Assembly: GCA_037178625.1 (NCBI GenBank)
Contig: CM074137.1
Coordinates: forward strand, 2,666,001-2,730,000
DNA length: 64,000 nt
Reading direction: 5' to 3'
DNA from: Skeletonema tropicum
Lineage: Eukaryota; Bacillariophyta; Thalassiosirophyceae; Thalassiosirales; Thalassiosiraceae
This document shows, in pieces, positions 52,585 through 62,481 of this stretch. The notes beneath the pieces were generated by a model, which searched no databases, had not been told where the DNA came from, and saw only the letters and a list, made by a program, of their open reading frames with translations. Each line of letters starts with the position of its first letter. Position 1 is the first letter of the stretch. The position numbers and the translations under genes were made by a program.

Positions 52585-55500
52585 ATGGAGCAGAAAACTG
52601 CCGCACTCAAAGTGCCAATCCTACCCCACAATTCCCCCGCGGCCGATCAACCACCCAAGCTCCACCTCCCACTCTACGCCCACCAACTACGCGCACTGCA
52701 CCGCTGTCTCCTCATCGAAACTGACGGATCCCTCCGCGGTGAATTTGGCGCGACACATGATTACAAATCATCGGGGGGCTGTCTCGCCGATGCAGTGGGG
52801 ATGGGGAAGACGGCAACTATGCTTGGGTTGGTATTGTCATCTCCGCGGGCATCGTCGGAAGAGGGGGATACGCTTGTGGTCGCGCCAGGACACTTGGTAC
52901 AGCAGTGGAAGACGGAAATTAGCAAGTTTTCGGATGCTATTGAAGTGGTGGTCGGTAAAAGAGAGTATGAACGTGTTGCGTCGTATCCGCCCTCTGGTCG
53001 GCATACTCATCGAATTGTACTGGTGGACGTTGAGGCTGTGATGAATGAGACGCAAAAGTTTCATTACGATTGGAACTGGAGTCGTAATCCATTGAGGACT
53101 CGTGGATTGGACCGGCAAACTGTGGAGTTGTACAAAAAGGCTGCATTGTTTTGTGTCAAATCCCCTCGTGGACCGTGTTCGTACGAGGGGGAAGTGTATA
53201 CTGGTACACTACACATGCCATTCCGTCCATGGAGGCGTGTCATCTTTGATGAGATTCAAGATTTAGTCAGTGAAGGGACGAAAAGTCAAAAGAACTTGCT
53301 GCAGCTTAGTCGGACTGCCAAAAATGTTTGGCTGCTGAGTGCGACACCTTTCCCCCATGGGAATGATTCGGTGTATGCCAATCATGAACTACTTGGGTTT
53401 TGTAGATTGCGTATGGATGTTGAAACAACAACTGAGTTGCCCCGTTACCACCCATTTGAAATTATCAAGCGCAAGCTGTACATTAGGTCTCCAAAGCATG
53501 TGGCAGATGATGCAGTTGTGGCGTCAAAACGAGTGACGGAGGAAACTGTCATTGTGGAAGCAACTGAGTTGGAGCGTAAATTCTTTGAGCTTGAGATGAA
53601 CGACATTGCGTCACGTAACATCTTTAGTGAGGAGTATTTCTCTCTGAGGCAAATGATGGTTCATCCAGAGGCAAGCAAGAAGTTGCGTGAGCAGATTAAT
53701 GGGAAGGATTCAGATCAACGAGGTGGACAACGTGCGAGAGAGGTTCAAAATAGGAATAGGCAAGTTGGAAGATTTGCGACGGTGAACTCCTTTGCGAGAA
53801 GATCTCTTGGTAAAGCCAAGAATAGATTCAGTGAGATTGAGAAGAACTTACTTCCTAGTGCAGAGCGTGAGATTTCCATGGTCAGGAGTTCCTTGTATTT
53901 GGGTATGAAAGTTCGTCAGGTTAGGCAGTCGGCTGTGCAAGCGAATCCATTTTCGAGACCATCAGAGGAACCACCAGTGTGTCTATTGACGAAAGAGGCT
54001 GAAGAAATTCACAATCACTACTGCAAGTGCCCGAATTACAAGTCCACATCTTGTCATGCAGACAATGATGCTTTCTTTCTTCCATGGTACCCAGGTGATA
54101 AGAATCCTCCCAGTTGGTTGTCAGGAAGAAATTCGGTACAGCACATCATTGATTATTTTCAAAATGTTGCCAAGCCTGGGAAGAGGATCCCGCTCAGGGA
54201 GGGTTTTGATGAGCTGCACGATTTTTTGGATGTGTTTATCTCGAAGAGGGAGAATACACTCAAATCCTCTACCAAAAAGAGAGACGACTTGGTGGTGGAA
54301 AAATTGGATCTAAGTACAAGAATTAAGGCTTTGGAAGAGACGGTTCGAGTTGGTAACATGAAAGGAGGCTATAAGACAGAAGAGGCGGAACTTGCCGACC
54401 GACATGGCTCGAAATCCGCTGCACTCATTATGCACTTGAGGAAAATTCAAGAATCAAATGAAAGGACAATCGTCTTCTCTTATTGGCATGATACTTTGAA
54501 GCTGGTTCACAGGAGTTTGAAGAAGTGTGATCTGAGTGTATCCTTTTGCGACGGTTCAAGCAGATCCATGTCACAAGCAATTACTGACTTTACGTCTGGC
54601 GAAACTTCAATTTTGCTATTATCTGCTCAAGCAAAGGCATCAGGTGCCAACCTTCAGTGTGCCACTAATGTCGTATTGCTAGATCCTTCTGGATCATCCG
54701 CTGAACATGGCGCTACACTCGAGAAACAGGCTATTGGAAGAGCAGTAAGGATGGGTCAGGAGAACAGTGTAACTGTCTTTCGGTTCTGTGTTAGAGACTC
54801 TATTGAGGAGCAATTGTATGCAGATATCGGCAAAGCTGCCAAAAAGTTGGATCAAAGATCCAGTGACAATTCGTACATGTGTGAAGATGCGCACAAGGAA
54901 ATTGATGTCAGTGTCACCAAGGCGAAATCTACCGAAGACGAAGACGACGTATGTATCGGAGAATCAATCACTGAGCAGGAAAGGATTGCGAGAAACATTG
55001 CTGCTGCCAAAGCGAACAATGAAATTATCGTAATTGATGACTCTGACGATGAAGAAGAGGAAGACCGCAAGGAGGACATTGGATCAAATTCAAATGCTTC
55101 TATGAAGACTGAAGAAGTACCCCCTGCTTTGCCTGTGGTTAAGAGTGAAGTTAAGAGTGAAGTCTGCGCGGCAAAGACAACGGCCAAGCGCAGCAACGAT
55201 GAGGTAAATGATGGAAACAAGACGCCCAGTGCTGAAAAGAGAGCAAAAACTGCTCCCTCAGTAGATGTTGTGACTCCCAATAATGTCGCAGAAGGTGAAA
55301 ATGAAGCAGTAGGTGTCGAGACTTACAATGCCGCAGAGGGTGAAGATGAAGTAATAGTCGTTGATGCACCACCTGGCAAACTAGGATGCACAATCAGGAT
55401 TGATCGGGAACTGGGCGGAGCTAGAATAATCAAAGTTGACGCATTGTGTGCAATCAGAGATCAAATCGAAGTCGGTGACCGGATTGTTGCTGTCGATGGC

Positions 55501-56049
55501 AAAGGAATTACCCAAACATCTGACGTCACCGTGAACAAGGACAAAGTGCGCAGATTCGTGATCGCAAGGAAGAAGAATGCAGATGCCACCGTGTCTCCAG
55601 TGTTACCACAGCCCCTCGACCAGGTAAAACGTGTGGAGACTGAACCTTGCCAGCAGCAGCAGCCGCCGCAACAGCAAGAGAAAGTTGATAATCCAGCCTC
55701 TTCTCTTCCTCCAGGGTGGGTTGTAATGAAGAGTAGAGGAAGATCATGGTACATGAATCGAACGACTGGAGAGGAACGTTGGGATGCCATACCTGGAGTT
55801 GTCTCTCCAGAAACAGAGACGACGGCTACGGCGCTTGAGGAAGCAACTACTGATGGGCTGAAAGATCTTCTTGCAGAATGTGCTCTTGAAGAATATCTTT
55901 CTAAATTTGTATCTGCCGGCGTTTCATCGCATTTATCACTTGTCGGTAAGGCTGGTGACGCTGCCTTCATGGAGAAACTCGTAGAGAATGTGGGTTTGTC
56001 CGCTTCGCAGGCCATTCGATTCCAAATCCTCGTATCCTCTAAGCATTGA
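52585..56049 (+). CDS. SNF2-family ATPase with PDZ, WW and SAM domains (1154 aa)
   Basis: SNF2-type translocases move along DNA or remodel chromatin using ATP. N-lobe: LYAHQLRALHRCL (Q-like motif), Walker A DAVGMGKT (~69-76), LVVAPGHLVQQW (Ia), DEIQ (~222) in place of DEAH, and LLSATPF (~252). C-lobe: TIVFSYWHDTL, SAQAKASGANLQCATNVVLL and QAIGRAVRMGQENSVTV (~715-730). A Cys/His cluster (CKCPNYKSTSC, ~478-490) lies between the lobes, where SHPRH/HLTF relatives carry a RING, but too few ligands are present for a classic RING. After an acidic linker come three protein-binding modules: PDZ (~929-998, GCTIRIDRELGGARIIKV, QIEVGDRIVAVDG), WW (~1043-1071, LPPGWV...WYMNRTTGEERWD) and a C-terminal SAM-like domain (~1090-1150). 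No intron is needed. A RAD5/HLTF-related nuclear role is likely; the triple adaptor tail is unusual. Confidence 0.88.
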   Translation: MEQKTAALKVPILPHNSPAADQPPKLHLPLYAHQLRALHRCLLIETDGSLRGEFGATHDYKSSGGCLADAVGMGKTATMLGLVLSSPRASSEEGDTLVVAPGHLVQQWKTEISKFSDAIEVVVGKREYERVASYPPSGRHTHRIVLVDVEAVMNETQKFHYDWNWSRNPLRTRGLDRQTVELYKKAALFCVKSPRGPCSYEGEVYTGTLHMPFRPWRRVIFDEIQDLVSEGTKSQKNLLQLSRTAKNVWLLSATPFPHGNDSVYANHELLGFCRLRMDVETTTELPRYHPFEIIKRKLYIRSPKHVADDAVVASKRVTEETVIVEATELERKFFELEMNDIASRNIFSEEYFSLRQMMVHPEASKKLREQINGKDSDQRGGQRAREVQNRNRQVGRFATVNSFARRSLGKAKNRFSEIEKNLLPSAEREISMVRSSLYLGMKVRQVRQSAVQANPFSRPSEEPPVCLLTKEAEEIHNHYCKCPNYKSTSCHADNDAFFLPWYPGDKNPPSWLSGRNSVQHIIDYFQNVAKPGKRIPLREGFDELHDFLDVFISKRENTLKSSTKKRDDLVVEKLDLSTRIKALEETVRVGNMKGGYKTEEAELADRHGSKSAALIMHLRKIQESNERTIVFSYWHDTLKLVHRSLKKCDLSVSFCDGSSRSMSQAITDFTSGETSILLLSAQAKASGANLQCATNVVLLDPSGSSAEHGATLEKQAIGRAVRMGQENSVTVFRFCVRDSIEEQLYADIGKAAKKLDQRSSDNSYMCEDAHKEIDVSVTKAKSTEDEDDVCIGESITEQERIARNIAAAKANNEIIVIDDSDDEEEEDRKEDIGSNSNASMKTEEVPPALPVVKSEVKSEVCAAKTTAKRSNDEVNDGNKTPSAEKRAKTAPSVDVVTPNNVAEGENEAVGVETYNAAEGEDEVIVVDAPPGKLGCTIRIDRELGGARIIKVDALCAIRDQIEVGDRIVAVDGKGITQTSDVTVNKDKVRRFVIARKKNADATVSPVLPQPLDQVKRVETEPCQQQQPPQQQEKVDNPASSLPPGWVVMKSRGRSWYMNRTTGEERWDAIPGVVSPETETTATALEEATTDGLKDLLAECALEEYLSKFVSAGVSSHLSLVGKAGDAAFMEKLVENVGLSASQAIRFQILVSSKH

Positions 56050-56151
56050 TGTGTTGACTAGATTGAGTAGAAGTTGTGTTATTCTAGTCTACCAGTTACT
56101 TTTTATCATTATTGTAGTCTACCAAGCTGCAAGATTACACCAATTCGGTCA

Positions 56152-59100
56152 TTACCTCTTCGATATACTCGCAAGTGCATCCATTGCGGTCTTTACAGCT
56201 GCATTGTTAGTTGATGATTTCAAGGTCGTTAATTCTGGAAATTTGTACGATTGACCATGACGACTGAAAGGCACCTTGATGACAGCATTTGATTCTTGAG
56301 CGTGGTCAACGAGGTCTCTCCAATACGGATTCACGACAATGGACGAACAACGAGCAATAACAAATAGAAAGAACTTCGCTCTTGTCAAAGCAACATTCAT
56401 TCGTCTCACATCGCTAAGAAAGCCAATTCCTTTTGAACCAGCTGCTCTGACGCAAGAGAAAATTACTATGTTCGCCTCTCGGCCTTGAAATGCATCAACA
56501 GTGTTTACTTCGATAAATCGTTCATAACCATTGCCAATACTATTTGCAAATGTACGGCGTAGAAGTGCTGCTTGCTGAGCATAGGGTGTTATGACAGCAA
56601 CCCGAGTTTGAGTGGAAAGACCCCCAGTTGCAATCTTCAGATTGTTGAACAGGTGTAGTGCCAATTGAGCCTCGTTTGTATTGGATAGACTTGTACCGCC
56701 ACGCTCTTCAGTAGATTCCAAATCTAAGACTGTGAACGGCTGAAACAACTTGAATTTCTGAAGTATGGCCTTTTTCAGTGGACCACCGTATTCTGGGTTT
56801 TTGACATTTGGTCCATCCAGTAGCTTACCATCATAAAAAATTCTCCTCGGAAAATCTGATATCCTGGGGTGCATGCGATACTGTGTGTCTAGCATGTGCA
56901 CTTCATGTCCAGCTTCTTCCAAACGCTGGAAAAGACTTCTATCAAACTTGGTATTTCTTCCAGACATGGAAAATATAGTGGCTGGGAGCTGCTGAGGGTC
57001 ACCAACGAGGATCGCATGAGAGCTTCCCAATTGTAAGCCCGCGAGAGTTGACGGTTCAACACTTTGAGCAGCTTCGTCAATCACGACAACTTCAAACTTG
57101 TTGCATGCCTCTAATGCTCGATTTCCTGCTGTTCCGAGTGTAGTCATTACGATGTGCACAGAGTCTAAAATGTGGCACTCGAGTTGTTGACGGATGGTGT
57201 TCATAGCATGAGACTTTGTCCCACCTTTTGATTCGGCTGCTATATTCTGGCACAACATATACCGCTCTGTCTTTGTTGATAGATTATTGTACCTTTCCAC
57301 AAGCTTTACAACCTGACTTAAAAACGACTTGTACTCAGGCATTGCAGTGACATGGAAGTGGCGCTCTCCATCCATTGGTGGAGGTGGACACTCATACGTT
57401 GTCCTTTTATCCTTGAGTGAGATGGATAAATTCAATTTTTGTTTCAGCGATTTTGAATGAAACAGATCAAACTACACTCTTCGAATCTTGCTCACTCACC
57501 TTGTGGTTTACATAGAATACACGACAGGCATTCTCATCAATACGGACTTCCCACTCTTTTGCAAGCGGGTAAGGAGTGTATTTCTTCATCGCTGTCATGC
57601 GTTCTCGTAACTTGACTATATCCGAGTGTATCCGTCGTAGTTCGGCTTTGTATCCTTCGATTGTGTTCGTAAGCTTCGTCACATCCATCGCTTCCGACAT
57701 GTAATTGTCTACTTTTTCACCAAGGCATACATCTCGTACAGATATGCTCTGGCCAACGCCAACTCTTACGATGGAAGGATTGTATCTAAATCCATTCCCA
57801 TCCACAAATCCATCTTCCATTATTTTCATAATGACATTGTCAACTGCAGCATTACTCGGTGCGCATACCAAAATTCGTGGTCGTTTCTTGGCAGCACTAG
57901 ATAATGAGAGGGTTGCTCGCTTCCCTACCACAGCATCAAATGATTCAGCGAGCTTCTTTACTTCTCCAAAGTAATGATTCATTTGCCGAATGTGAAGAGC
58001 ATTTAGTAATGCGCAAAGTGTGGTAGTCTTGCCCGTTCCTGGCGGTCTGAAGAAATGTATACGATGAATTGATAAATCAAAACGACATGCGGATTTGACA
58101 AAAGGAGATATTTGAACTGTTGCAAAAGCACTTACCCTTTGATCAACGTAAAGCCACCATCTCCATATTCCTGTGCCGATGCAGCAATAGCACCTAGCTG
58201 TGATATATTGTACTTTTGACTAGCATGGTCTGCAAAACCCTTTCCCAATGCAGATGAGCCTCCCATCTTGGAAAGGATTTCCTTCTTGGCAACTTTTTCT
58301 CTCGAAGCTGCATCCATGGTATTATCGTCATTATCTCCATCAACACAGTCGACGACATTATTGGCATTCAACTTTCGCTTCTTCTTCTTCTTCTTTAGCC
58401 GTACTGGCGAACAATGAGACATTTTGGAACCTAGGATGTAGTCTAACAAAGGAATGCTATCCATCCGACAGAGGGCGGTAAATTCTCTTAGTGCAGTGAT
58501 GTTGGAACCCAACTTGATCAGAGTCATCTCCTTCGAGCCAATTTGTGACCACAGTTTGCGAGAAACCTGTATTGTAATTCCTTCGATTGATCTTCTCGTA
58601 TATTCAATATGTCCCACTATTCCCAAAACGTTGCATTTATCTTTTGTTGGTACAGATGCTGACTTTTTCGCAGCTACATCAGCAGCCTTGTGTAAATTAC
58701 CCTTCGATGCATCCCAAACATGTGACTCCTTCTTCAAAAGCAATACAATATCATTCGCAATGAACGATCTATCCTTATAATTCTCCGTCAACACACTCTT
58801 CACCTGAACTCCCATATTCTCAGAGGAAGAACCATTCTCCAAATCCTTCTTCAATGGCTGTAGAACCACCTTGAGGGGTGATTTCTCCGGCTTACTCCTC
58901 CAATAGGGAATGTCGGATATCGCCTCGGATAATAATTGGGCACGTGCCTCCTCGAGACAGAGTGGTGCCCATAGAGCACAGTATTGACGGTAAGAGTCAA
59001 ATGTATCTGGGAGTGGCTTTGAATTAGCTGATGTAGGATTGTTAACACTATTGTCCCGGTTTTGTTGTTTGCCAGACACAGACACGGAAGTAGTAGTATT

Positions 59101-59784
59101 GCACATTTTGTCATTCAAGTCTCTTAGAAAATCCCAGTCTCGAATATTCTTCCAGTAGTCATTTGGTTCAATCTTATTGTAATGTTCCAGTATTTTGGGC
59201 GCATTTGGTTTTAGATATTTGGCAGTGTTTGCATTGGACATGAGGAGGGAAGAGAGGGATCCTGTTGCAGCAGCAGCGACTGCAGATGATGTCGTCGATG
59301 TTGGAGCTGATGACGCTCCTTTTTTTGCTATCATCGTGGTCGTTCTATTGCTTGTAGCTGCTAGAGATGATGTTGTGGTGCGTCTTACAGTAGGTCGCTT
59401 CATTTTGCTACTGCTGCTAGAGGGTGGCTGCTGCTTGGCCGCTGCTGGTTTCTTTTCAGTGTCATTCTTACTATTCATGGAAGTACGTTGTTGAGTATCA
59501 TTATGCCTTGCAGCAGCTCGTCTACGAGCGTGCTCCAGTGCCATCTCTGCAGTGATTTCACCACCTATTAGAATTGGACTTTTTGTCGTACCAGCACCTT
59601 TCGTCGTGACGGATGATTGCTTTTTCGATCTACTTTGTCCTTCATGCTCGGCTGCACCCTTGGCTGGTGGTGGCGGCGGCGGAGGTTTTGCGCGAGCCGC
59701 CATCATTCGCTGTCTTTCCAGTACTTCGGCTTCGCGTGATGATGGCGGATTCTTCCTTCTGTTACTATTTGGATTGAACGACAT
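56152..59784 (-). CDS. Sen1/senataxin-like superfamily 1 helicase (about 1151 aa)
   Basis: Upf1-family RNA/DNA helicase of the Sen1 group, which resolves RNA:DNA hybrids and aids transcription termination. Exons 59784-58136, 58046-57500 and 57411-56152. Intron 1 (89 nt, GTAAGT...CTTCAG) lies inside the Walker A motif and its removal gives LIKGPPGTGKTTTL. Intron 2 is less certain: the donor GTGAGT at 57499 is good, and the acceptor CTCAAG at 57412 gives a typical 88-nt intron. Other motifs: VCAPSNAAVDNV (Ia), VVIDEAAQSVEP (DEAA, ~844-847), ILVGDPQQLPATIFS, LDTQYRMHPRI, VNTVDAFQGREANIVIFSCVRA and RRMNVALTRAKFFLFVI. The N-terminal ~190 residues are Pro/Ser/Lys-rich and disordered. The KKKKKKRKLN cluster (~465) is a likely nuclear signal. 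It converges with the SNF2-type gene, with 102 bp between stops. Confidence 0.9.
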
Positions 59785-60170
59785 GATTATGAACGATTAT
59801 GATGGCTAGCAGCGTGCCAATCAAGCGCAAGCAACAATAGCAAAGTATGCAACAGCAATATCTCGCTATCAATTTGTCAGTGTCAATGCGATGAATTTGC
59901 TCGCATCATCGTCTATCATCGTCTATTCATCGGCTCGATCAAGGAAAAATCAGGAAGGAAAAATGAAAACGAATGAAAATGAAGGAAAATCGGAAATCAA
60001 GAAAGCCATCTCTCTCTCTCTGCTCTCTCTCCCCTCTCTAGAGCTTTGCTCTTGCCAACAAGTAAGTAGTATCCAAGCCAAATATCTACTTCACAAGTAT
60101 GGATAACATAAAAACATTTCGCTCTCCTTAGAAGTTCTATCTATATATCCCTGATGCTTGACTGTTTGTC
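59785..60170. other. Intergenic, Sen1-like promoter side
   Basis: 386 bp upstream of the Sen1-like gene and downstream of the sulfotransferase. It holds GGAAAAATGAAAACGAATGA-like AT/purine repeats (59950-59998) and a TCTCTCTCTCTGCTCTCTCT run (60011-60030). No gene seen. Confidence 0.5.
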
Positions 60171-61346
60171 CTACGCATTGCATAACCTATCCACATCACT
60201 CACTGCATTACTCAAATCGTTCTCATTCAAATTGACAGCTCTCATAATAATCATCAAATACGTACGAATTTCATCTCGAAGCAGGTAACAAAGCCAACGT
60301 TGCTCCTGTATGTCATTAACCTTCCATCGTTCCTGTGATACATATCGATGTGACACATTCCTCTCCACTCCTTGAAACGGGGGCACAGCGGGCCAGTTTT
60401 GATACTTGGGATTGTCTTTCCCAAGCAAGTAATTGATGTGTTGCCAGTCCTTCCACAAGTGTTCCTGTCGCAAGACGAGCAGTTCCTTTTCGGGGGGCAT
60501 ACTTTGATAATATTGACGATAGTCAAATGTCATGTGATTCACGAATGGATGGGATCCATTTACAATTGATTGGTGTACCTCGGCTGTTGTTTGTATCCTA
60601 CCAAATGCCATCATGGCCAATTCTGTGCAATTGATGGGTTGGACTACTTCTTGTATGCTTTTGGGACGCTTGTAAAGCTTTCCAAATTGAACAGTATTGG
60701 CTTGCTTCGCTTTCTCCCGTAATGCATTAATATGTGCCTTATTCCAACGTATTTCTGCATGCCCCATTGCCGCCTTGACTAGATGAGATAATTTTGGAAA
60801 GCAACTGAGTTGCTCCCACGCCTGCCTAGCGTGATTCAAGTTGGTAACACGAGAGTTGATCGGATGCTCGTAGGCAAATGCAGATAGGAATCGTGATATT
60901 GGATTTCGTACTGCTGTCACTATCGTTGTGATTTCGTCCAGTTTGTCGTGTGGAATATATTCCCTGTGGTAATAGCTTTGGATACGTTGGGATGCAATGG
61001 TTTCGTTGGGTGTCCAACCGTCTATTCGTCCGGTGCAAGCTTGCATACAACAGTCATGGCACCCCCGTCGAATGTTGACGGATAGTGTTGATCCGGAAGT
61101 CTTGCCTATGTGTAGAAAGGCGATCACTCGATCATCATCGGGCACACTTTTCTTTCTCGCTTGATGGCTGGCCAAAGTGAGGTTGTACTTTGCGAGGCGG
61201 TTGTCGATGTCATGATGTTGTTGTGACCCCGGTGCTGATGCCAAATGGGTAGTGAAGCGATGAAGCAGCACTGCTTGAATTCCGAGCCAGGCCACTATGC
61301 AGATTATTGATAGTAACAGCAATGTTTTACGCCGCCAGCGGAGCAT
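60171..61346 (-). CDS. Golgi-type sulfotransferase family protein (391 aa)
   Basis: PAPS-dependent sulfotransferases move sulfate to carbohydrate or protein in the Golgi lumen. The protein is type II: short basic N-terminus (MLRWRRKTL), one membrane anchor at ~9-29 (LLLLSIICIVAWLGIQAVLL), then a luminal stem and catalytic domain. The 5'-phosphosulfate loop is AFLHIGKTSGSTL (~75-87), with Lys in the place of the catalytic/PAPS-binding Lys. The 3'-phosphate loop is TAVRNPISRFLSAF (~142-155), with the conserved Arg and Ser. Several Cys follow the first loop (CHDCCMQAC). NKT/NxS sites (NETI, NGSH) fit a luminal location. Diatoms make sulfated polysaccharides, but the acceptor cannot be deduced from sequence. 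Length is normal for carbohydrate sulfotransferases. No intron. Confidence 0.82.
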   Translation of the reverse strand: MLRWRRKTLLLLSIICIVAWLGIQAVLLHRFTTHLASAPGSQQHHDIDNRLAKYNLTLASHQARKKSVPDDDRVIAFLHIGKTSGSTLSVNIRRGCHDCCMQACTGRIDGWTPNETIASQRIQSYYHREYIPHDKLDEITTIVTAVRNPISRFLSAFAYEHPINSRVTNLNHARQAWEQLSCFPKLSHLVKAAMGHAEIRWNKAHINALREKAKQANTVQFGKLYKRPKSIQEVVQPINCTELAMMAFGRIQTTAEVHQSIVNGSHPFVNHMTFDYRQYYQSMPPEKELLVLRQEHLWKDWQHINYLLGKDNPKYQNWPAVPPFQGVERNVSHRYVSQERWKVNDIQEQRWLCYLLRDEIRTYLMIIMRAVNLNENDLSNAVSDVDRLCNA

Positions 61347-61534
61347 GCCGTTGTCCTCTCCTCTTTGTTGCTGTCTACTTGTTAAAGAGAGGGCCCACTA
61401 CGGCTGAAACCTCCTCTCTCCTTCAAGAGGTTTTTGCTTGCACGTTTTGAATCTATGTAGGAATTAGTATTAGTAATTCCCCCACCTAGATGGAAGATGG
61501 AAATCTATCCTCCCCTCCTCGTCGTCCATTTTGT

Positions 61535-61542
61535 GATATTTT
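61535..61542 (+). repeat. Left target-site duplication of hAT element
   Basis: GATATTTT immediately left of the TAGAGATGGG terminus. It is identical to the eight bases right of the other terminus (62465-62472). Eight-base duplications are diagnostic of hAT insertion. Confidence 0.9.
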
Positions 61543-62464
61543 TAGAGATGGGTCACGGAAAAAAAAAATTCACGTGATCACGTGAAACGTGACGAACCAT
61601 CTCGCGACCCCTCATCACGTGAAGAACGTGACCCTCATAACCTATTAAATTCTCAACTTGTGTGTGTACTAAACACTCGAAGACCCTCTCTTGCGCTCTC
61701 AACTGATGACAAAAGTCAAAAGTTACATCACCTCGATGCTGTGGTAGGTCTCTCTCCGCCTCCATGGTGGTCACTCCTGCTACTAGCACTTATTCTACAA
61801 ATAGCAGCGAGAAGTGTCATTCTGAACTGCAAGCATTCCTCCACATAGTGAATTCTCAGCAGCCCATCAAGAATTCTGACGGAGATTTCAATGACCCATT
61901 GGCATGGTGGAGTGTGAATGAGCACAAGTTTCCAACACTTGCCAAATTGGCTCGAGCTTTCCTTGCCATTCCTGCCACCGCCGCAGCTTCGGAGAGAGTT
62001 TGGAGTCGTGCATCTCAAGTACTATCCATTAGGAGGTCCAGGATGGATCCAGAACTTGCCCAGCGCATCATGTACACCCGTGAAAACAACCGCCTTCTAC
62101 ACATGTACTATGAAGAGTTGACGGAGAAGCCTGTCGCTGATGCCTACCTTCCTCCATTGAGGGATACTGAAACGGATATTGGTCAACACGACCACTTGTT
62201 GCTCTTCTGAGACTTGTTGAATGAGATGATGGGGGTTTGTGGGTGCTGCATGAGTAAGCTGGGGGGCTTATTTGATCGCAACGAGCATTGGAATAAGAAT
62301 AGATCAACATAATTGCTCTGTTATTACTGCTTTCTCGTAAATCTGACTGCTTTCTCGTAAATCTGCGTTTTTGCTCACGTTGGCTCACGTTACTCACGTC
62401 CATCGTCCTGAAAATTTTTGATGATCACACGAGGTGTGATATGATGGAACGTGACCCATCTCTA
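61543..62464 (+). mobile_element. Complete 922-bp hAT transposon, non-autonomous
   Basis: It begins TAGAGATGGGTCACG (61543-61557) and ends with its exact reverse complement CGTGACCCATCTCTA (62450-62464), a 15-bp perfect terminal inverted repeat that fits the hAT YARNG start. Perfect 8-bp target duplications GATATTTT flank it. Subterminal CACGTGA/ACGTGA motifs cluster at both ends (61570-61635 and 62370-62400), as expected for transposase binding sites. Inside is only the C-terminal portion of a hAT transposase, so the element cannot move itself but may be moved in trans. Intact ends and duplications indicate a young insertion. Confidence 0.92.
61764..62210 (+). pseudogene. hAT transposase C-terminal dimerisation fragment
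   Basis: 148 codons from the first in-frame ATG. The segment DPLAWWSVNEHKFPTLAKLA, then FLAIPATAAASERVWSRA and a RRSRMDPELAQRIMYTREN stretch, is the conserved hAT C-terminal dimerisation region, including the SERVxSRA core. The N-terminal BED finger and the RNase-H-like catalytic core, which would need over 400 more residues, are absent because the element is only 922 bp. The retained piece is intact and could in principle make a dimerising inhibitor of full-length transposase; that is speculation. Confidence 0.85.
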
Positions 62465-62472
62465 GATATTTT
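62465..62472 (+). repeat. Right target-site duplication of hAT element
   Basis: GATATTTT, the exact partner of 61535-61542. It ends nine bases before the presumed terminus of the next transposon. Confidence 0.9.
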
Positions 62473-62481
62473 GTAGAACTA

